NCBI GenBank assembly: GCA_016714465.1
Contig: JADKDT010000016.1
Coordinates: 1 to 64,000, forward strand
Direction: 5' to 3'
Origin: Candidatus Brachythrix odensensis
GTDB lineage: Bacteria; Chloroflexota; Anaerolineae; J036; Brachytrichaceae
DNA: 64,000 nt
Every line of letters starts with the position of its first letter. Positions within the stretch are counted from its first letter, which is position 1. Both the position numbers and the translations under genes were made by a program. The notes under the pieces were generated by a model. It made no database searches. It was given only the letters and a program-made list of their open reading frames with translations, and had not been told where the DNA came from. Below are positions 60,580 through 64,000 of this stretch, piece by piece.

Positions 60580-61575
60580 CTACCTCTCGCTCGCCCGGGC
60601 CCAGTCTGTTTCGAAGATCGACGCCAGGCGGGTCAATACCGCGGCATCCGACACCAGCATCCCCAGTTCGCGATTCAGATCGAGCGATGTTGCGGTCACG
60701 TTCTGCGACCCGACGAAGGCGATTTTGCCGTCCGATTGCATGGCCTTTGAGTGCTGGGTCGGCGAGCGCAACTGGCGAACCAGCACACCACCGGCCCGCA
60801 GCCGGGCCATGTCGTCGGTCGGCGTCGCAGCGACGCCGCCGTCCGGCGGCGGGACGATCAGGCGCACTCGCGCGCCGCGCCGGGCAGCTTCGACCATCAG
60901 GCGCACTTGATCGTTATCCTGGACGACCTCGGCGTATATGTCCAGGGTCGCCGTCGCCGATGCGATGACGGCGTTGATGCGGGCGCGCGAGTTGACCGGG
61001 CTCCAGATCAGGCGCGGACTGACCGGGACGAAAGGCGTGCGTTCCCAATCCGCATTGAATGCGGCCACGATTTCCGCCACATCTGCGGGTTCGGTGACGA
61101 TCAGACCAAACTCGCGGTTCGCCTGGAATGCGGATCGGGTCATATTGGCGGTCAGGACGTAGGCGGTTTGATCAATGACCAGGCTTTTCTGATGGGTGAA
61201 GCGAAAGGCCGGATTGCCAGGTTTGACAGGGACGCCGGCCTTCTCCAGTCGTTCAAACGACGACTTTGCCGCCACTCCGCCGCCATAAGGGGCGTCCTCC
61301 AGGAGCACCCGCGCTTCGGCCCCGCGGGCTCGCGCCTGGGCGAGCATGTCGATGACGCGCAAATCGGTCAGCAGATACGTGGTGAGATAGACCCGCGTAC
61401 GCGCTCCCTTGATCGCGTCGAGCAGCGTGTTCTCAGACTCCTCCGGATACACAAATAGCCGGACATTCTGCGCGCCGATCGCGCGATCTCCCTGTTGCGA
61501 TGGCGTATCGGTCAAACAGGCTGCGAGAGACAGCGTGATCAGGAATGTCAATCCGTAGCGAAATCGAGAGGCCAT
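60580..61575 (-). CDS. Phospholipase D-like lipoprotein
   Basis: The 331-residue protein has a lipobox (LSLAACLT, Cys near residue 20) and two HKD motifs of the PLD superfamily: THQKSLVIDQ near residue 130 and QHSKAMQSDGK near residue 275. Both keep His, Lys and Asp, so hydrolase or transphosphatidylase activity is plausible. Cardiolipin synthases are membrane proteins with this pair, but here the lipid anchor places the enzyme outside the membrane, closer to secreted nuclease or phospholipase types. A TAAGAT box lies 7 bp before ATG 61575. Confidence 0.85.
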   Translation of the reverse strand: MASRFRYGLTFLITLSLAACLTDTPSQQGDRAIGAQNVRLFVYPEESENTLLDAIKGARTRVYLTTYLLTDLRVIDMLAQARARGAEARVLLEDAPYGGGVAAKSSFERLEKAGVPVKPGNPAFRFTHQKSLVIDQTAYVLTANMTRSAFQANREFGLIVTEPADVAEIVAAFNADWERTPFVPVSPRLIWSPVNSRARINAVIASATATLDIYAEVVQDNDQVRLMVEAARRGARVRLIVPPPDGGVAATPTDDMARLRAGGVLVRQLRSPTQHSKAMQSDGKIAFVGSQNVTATSLDLNRELGMLVSDAAVLTRLASIFETDWARASER

Positions 61576-61582
61576 TGCTGCG

Positions 61583-61588
61583 ATCTTA
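61583..61588 (-). promoter_or_regulatory. -10-like box (TAAGAT) of the PLD-like gene
   Basis: TAAGAT on the minus strand stands 7 bp before ATG 61575, with no ribosome site between. Confidence 0.35.
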
Positions 61589-61638
61589 CCCGGCGAAAGC
61601 CGGATTGGACCTGACAGATTGCTGACGGCAGATCGTCG

Positions 61639-62298
61639 TCAGTAGAACGTCGCGATCTCCTCAAGTGGCTTCTTGCCAATGTCCGGCACAACGCAATCCG
61701 ACGATGGCAGACCCGTGACCAGGAGCAGAAACGGGCGTTCATTCTCAGGGCGTTTCAGGATTCGATTGAGGAACGCCATTGGGCTCGGCGTGTGCGTCAG
61801 CGTTGCAAGGCCGGCCTGATGCAGGGCGGTGATCAAGATGCCGGTTGCAATCCCAACACTTTCGCTGACGTAGTAGTTCTTGACCTTTCGCCCATCTGCC
61901 AGTGCGGCGTAACTCTGGGCGAAAATGGCGATGAGGTAGGGCGCGGTCTCCAGAAACGGCTTGTTGGCGTCAGTGCCCAGCGGGGCCAGCGCGTCCAGCC
62001 ATTCGCGAGGCGCCCGGCCGGCGTAGAACTCGCGTTCTTCTTCCTCGGCGGTAACCCGGATCTCGTGCTTGACCGCTGAATCGGCAATAACACAGAAGCG
62101 CCACGGCTGCAGGTTGGCCCCGCTTGGCGCGGTGCCGGCGGCGCGGATGCAGTCCTCGATCACCGCGCGCGGCACGGCCTCGTTGCTGAACATCCGGACG
62201 GTTCGTCGCAGGCGCGCCATGTCGTAGAACGCGCGGGCCCGGCGCTGCATTTCTTCCGAACCCAGTCGCTCAAACGAAGCCAGGGGTACAAAGGGCAT
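61639..62298 (-). CDS. Nitroreductase-family flavoprotein (iodotyrosine deiodinase-like)
   Basis: The 219-residue protein keeps the FMN-binding RRTVRMFSNEAVP and TAPSGANLQPWRF segments and THTPSPMAFLNRIL. Around residue 95 the stretch EEEEREFY followed by W-L and NKPFLETAPYLI resembles the substrate lid of iodotyrosine deiodinases, in which Glu, Tyr and Lys bind the amino-acid zwitterion. Reductive dehalogenation of a halogenated tyrosine or phenol is therefore a fair guess; ordinary nitroreductase activity is the alternative. ATG 62298 has AGGTGA 9 bp upstream; a GTG at 62310 is less likely. Confidence 0.82.
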   Translation of the reverse strand: MPFVPLASFERLGSEEMQRRARAFYDMARLRRTVRMFSNEAVPRAVIEDCIRAAGTAPSGANLQPWRFCVIADSAVKHEIRVTAEEEEREFYAGRAPREWLDALAPLGTDANKPFLETAPYLIAIFAQSYAALADGRKVKNYYVSESVGIATGILITALHQAGLATLTHTPSPMAFLNRILKRPENERPFLLLVTGLPSSDCVVPDIGKKPLEEIATFY

Positions 62299-62475
62299 GA
62301 TTGTTTTCACCTCAGGTGTTCAGCATCTGGCGCGATTCTAGCCCGTACGCCGCATTGATCAGGCGAGACTCCGACTAAAGGGCTGACTCAATTCGACATA
62401 GAATGGGCTTCTTGGCGCTGCCGATGATAACAATCGTCGCATCGCAACAATAAGCGCGAGACTTGGAGGCATCAC

Positions 62476-63759
62476 ATGGGACTACTTGATGGAATTCTTG
62501 GCGCCGTGCTCGCGGGCGGGCAGCAAAGCAGCGCTCCCGCGCAGCGGCAATCTGCGCCCCAATCTGGCAGTGCCGCGGACCCTCTCGATGGATTGCTTGG
62601 CGCAATTCTCGGCGGCAATCCTTCGGTTCAGCAACGTGCCCAACAGCAGGGCGTGTCCATTGACGACATCCTTGCGAGCATCGCTGGCGGCGGCGGGCAG
62701 ACTGCCGCGCCACAGCTTCCGTCTGCGCCGCAAAGCCAGGGCGGGATGGGCGACATCCTGGGCTCGATCTTGGGTGGCGCGATGGGCGGCCAGCCCCAGC
62801 AACAGCAGATGCCAAGTGCCGGGCAGGGCGGGGTGGGCGACATCCTGGGCTCGATCCTGGGTGGCGCGACGGGCGGCCAGCCCCAGCAACAGCAGATGCC
62901 AAGTGCCGGGCAGGGCGGGATGGGCGACATCCTGGGCTCGATCCTGGGTGGCGCGACGGGCGGCCAGCCCCAGCAACAGCAGATGCCAAGTGCCGGGCAG
63001 GGCGGGATGGGCGACATCCTGGGCTCGATCCTGGGTGGCGCGATGGGCGGCCAGCCCCAGCAACAGCAGATGCCAAGTGCCGGGCAGGGCGGGATGGGCG
63101 ACATCCTGGGCTCGATCCTGGGTGGCGCGATGGGCGGCCAGCAACAGCAACAGCAGATGCCAAGTGGCGGGCAGGGCGGGATGGGCGACATCCTGGGCTC
63201 GATCCTGGGTGGCGCGATGGGCGGCCAGCCCCAGCAACAGCAGATGCCGAGTGCCGGGCAGGGTGGCCTTGGACCTTTGGGCAGCATCCTTGGGGCGGTC
63301 ATTGGCGGAGGCGCCGCCGGCGGTGGCGACCTCAAGAGCATCGGCATTTCGGTTGCGGCCAACGCCTTCCTCGCGCCGATTGTCAACAAGATCGCCGCCA
63401 AGTTGGGTTTGCCCCCGTCTGTGGCCCAGGCGATTGTGGCGTTTGCCGTGCAGAAGCTGGTCCTCGGCGCCGCCCAGCAGCGCGCTCAGCCCTCGGCTGG
63501 CAGCGCCGTCCAACCTCAAGCGGGCACAGCCCCCAACATCAACGATATTCTGCAGACGCTCGGCCAGGGCCAGCGGATCGACCGCCGCACCATCAAGATG
63601 GTTGGGTTTGCCGATGAGCTCGCCGCGGAGGCCGACATAGATCCCACCACCGCCGCGCGCGGCCTGCAAGCGGTCTTTGATGAGTTTTCGGGCCCGATGA
63701 CGACGACCGCTGAACAACCGGATTACTCAAGCCTGCTGCAGAAGTGGGTGCCGAGTTAA
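62476..63759 (+). CDS. YidB/DUF937-like protein with a 29-residue repeat domain
   Basis: The product of 427 residues begins MGLLDGILGAVLAGG as YidB-like proteins do. The middle third is six near-identical 29-residue units (core MGDILGSILGGAMGG followed by QPQQQQMPSAGQGG) at the DNA level 87 bp each. The C-terminal ~150 residues contain ISVAANAFLAPIVNKIAAKLG and IDRRTIKMVGFADELAAEAD, with hydrophobic helices. The role is unknown; Gly-rich repeats may form amyloid-like or phase-separating segments. GGAGG lies 7 bp before ATG 62476. Copy number may vary or be mis-assembled. Confidence 0.8.
   Translation: MGLLDGILGAVLAGGQQSSAPAQRQSAPQSGSAADPLDGLLGAILGGNPSVQQRAQQQGVSIDDILASIAGGGGQTAAPQLPSAPQSQGGMGDILGSILGGAMGGQPQQQQMPSAGQGGVGDILGSILGGATGGQPQQQQMPSAGQGGMGDILGSILGGATGGQPQQQQMPSAGQGGMGDILGSILGGAMGGQPQQQQMPSAGQGGMGDILGSILGGAMGGQQQQQQMPSGGQGGMGDILGSILGGAMGGQPQQQQMPSAGQGGLGPLGSILGAVIGGGAAGGGDLKSIGISVAANAFLAPIVNKIAAKLGLPPSVAQAIVAFAVQKLVLGAAQQRAQPSAGSAVQPQAGTAPNINDILQTLGQGQRIDRRTIKMVGFADELAAEADIDPTTAARGLQAVFDEFSGPMTTTAEQPDYSSLLQKWVPS
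62734..63255 (+). repeat. 87-bp in-frame minisatellite, six copies
   Basis: Units start at 62734, 62821, 62908, 62995, 63082 and 63169, exactly 87 bp apart, with a partial seventh at 63256. They differ at only a few sites (for example gcgatg versus gcgacg and ccccag versus caacag). Both strands are open across it in all frames, which explains long false ORFs there. Confidence 0.95.
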
Positions 63760-63760
63760 T

Positions 63761-64000
63761 TTGGCTATATTGCAAAGCTCCGACCCGATCATCATTATTG
63801 GCGCGGGGATGGCCGGTCTGGCTGCAGCTGAGCGCCTGCGGGCGTCCGGCTTCCATCCGCTTGTGCTCGAGGCCTCGGATGGAATCGGGGGCCGGGTGCG
63901 CTCCGATCGGGCGAATGGGGTGGTGGAATTGGGGGCCGAGTTCATCCATGGCGCGCGGGCCGCAACATGGGAGGTCCTCAAGAGGGCGAACCTCAAGACG
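63761..64000 (+). CDS. Flavin amine oxidase-like protein, 3' truncated by the window
   Basis: The frame from TTG 63761 to the last base gives 80 residues: a dinucleotide fold IIIIGAGMAGLAAAERL, then VLEASDGIGGRVRS and ELGAEFIHGAR, the standard N-terminus of monoamine-oxidase-type flavoproteins. It begins 2 bp after the YidB-like stop. Its substrate is unknown because the rest is missing. A second TTG at 63770 is possible as start. Confidence 0.85.
   Translation, partial: MAILQSSDPIIIIGAGMAGLAAAERLRASGFHPLVLEASDGIGGRVRSDRANGVVELGAEFIHGARAATWEVLKRANLKT

Noticed and set aside
60457..60750. 97-codon plus-strand ORF next to the PLD-like gene.
   Set aside because: It overlaps the PLD gene antisense, has no start signal and no similarity.
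62375..63717. Long minus-strand and third-frame ORFs across the YidB-like repeat region (up to 411 codons).
   Set aside because: The 87-bp unit is a multiple of three and has no stops in any frame, so all frames stay open. Only the plus frame has a family start, a ribosome site and a conserved C-terminus.

Overview
This window is one dense, GC-rich bacterial chromosome segment with short intergenic gaps, and both ends cut through a gene. The most likely source is a member of Chloroflexota (Anaerolineae-like). That is an inference from the mix of genes: fused molybdenum hydroxylase, membrane-anchored baseplate-J-like protein beside alaS, glycosyltransferase-39 proteins with soluble C-terminal domains, IF-3 with a long acidic tail, and intergenic hairpins built from CACAAAG-type and AATCTGCG-type repeats. 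No rRNA or tRNA gene, CRISPR array, insertion sequence, integrase or prophage was found.

Layout. 1-2.6 kb: end of a FakA-type kinase, a DegV/FakB partner, and an orphan FAD subunit of a xanthine-dehydrogenase-type enzyme. 2.6-9.1 kb (minus): a large glycosyltransferase, a coiled-coil protein, a three-gene ABC-2 exporter, and an arginase-fold protein with an altered metal site. 9.3-10.5 kb: a badly frameshifted site-2 protease. 10.5-23.3 kb (plus): a compact cluster that looks catabolic, with three related lipocalin-like proteins, a Tyr phosphatase, two HMG-CoA-lyase-type aldolases, an aconitase-family LeuC/LeuD pair, two CaiB/BaiF CoA-transferases, a hydantoinase-type amidohydrolase, an isochorismatase-type amidase, a phosphodiesterase and a PPC-domain protein. 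23.5-38 kb (minus): proS, a fused CoxS-CoxL hydroxylase, a small methyltransferase-like protein, a 25-aa ORF, argJ, a subtilisin-like protease, mltG, ruvX, a baseplate-J-like protein and alaS. 38-42 kb (plus): infC-rpmI-rplT, a DUF4126 membrane protein, holB and a methyltransferase. 42-50 kb: a double solute-binding lipoprotein, a VOC protein, a GT4 glycosyltransferase, Fe-ADH, an aldo/keto reductase, XdhC and an MFS exporter. 50-60 kb (plus): NUDIX, a PD40 beta-propeller lipid-anchored or secreted protein, GT2, PBP1C, a second GT39, a DGPF/ECF42 sigma pair and a ketopantoate-reductase-like protein. 60-64 kb: a small hypothetical, a PLD-like lipoprotein, an iodotyrosine-deiodinase-like nitroreductase, a YidB-like protein with an 87-bp minisatellite, and the start of a flavin amine oxidase.

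How it may work together. The 10.5-23.3 kb cluster has the parts to open a cyclic amide or ureide, deamidate it, hydrate or isomerise a branched dicarboxylate, activate it with CoA and cleave it by a retro-aldol/Claisen step. The molybdenum hydroxylase (25.2-28.2 kb), its candidate FAD subunit (1.7-2.6 kb) and XdhC (47.8-48.7 kb) could feed it. Two places in the cluster share an identical 18-bp sequence that joins an extended -10 box to a TGTCATGACA palindrome, so a common regulator is plausible.

Sequence quality. At least twelve genes, including the essential alaS, proS and holB, are split by one- or two-base indels. Several lie in short homopolymers where one base restores the conserved protein. 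These are most simply read as assembly errors of a long-read genome, so coordinates of split genes below span the whole reconstructed gene. Many start codons have a -10-like hexamer only 6-9 bp upstream, which suggests widespread leaderless transcription.
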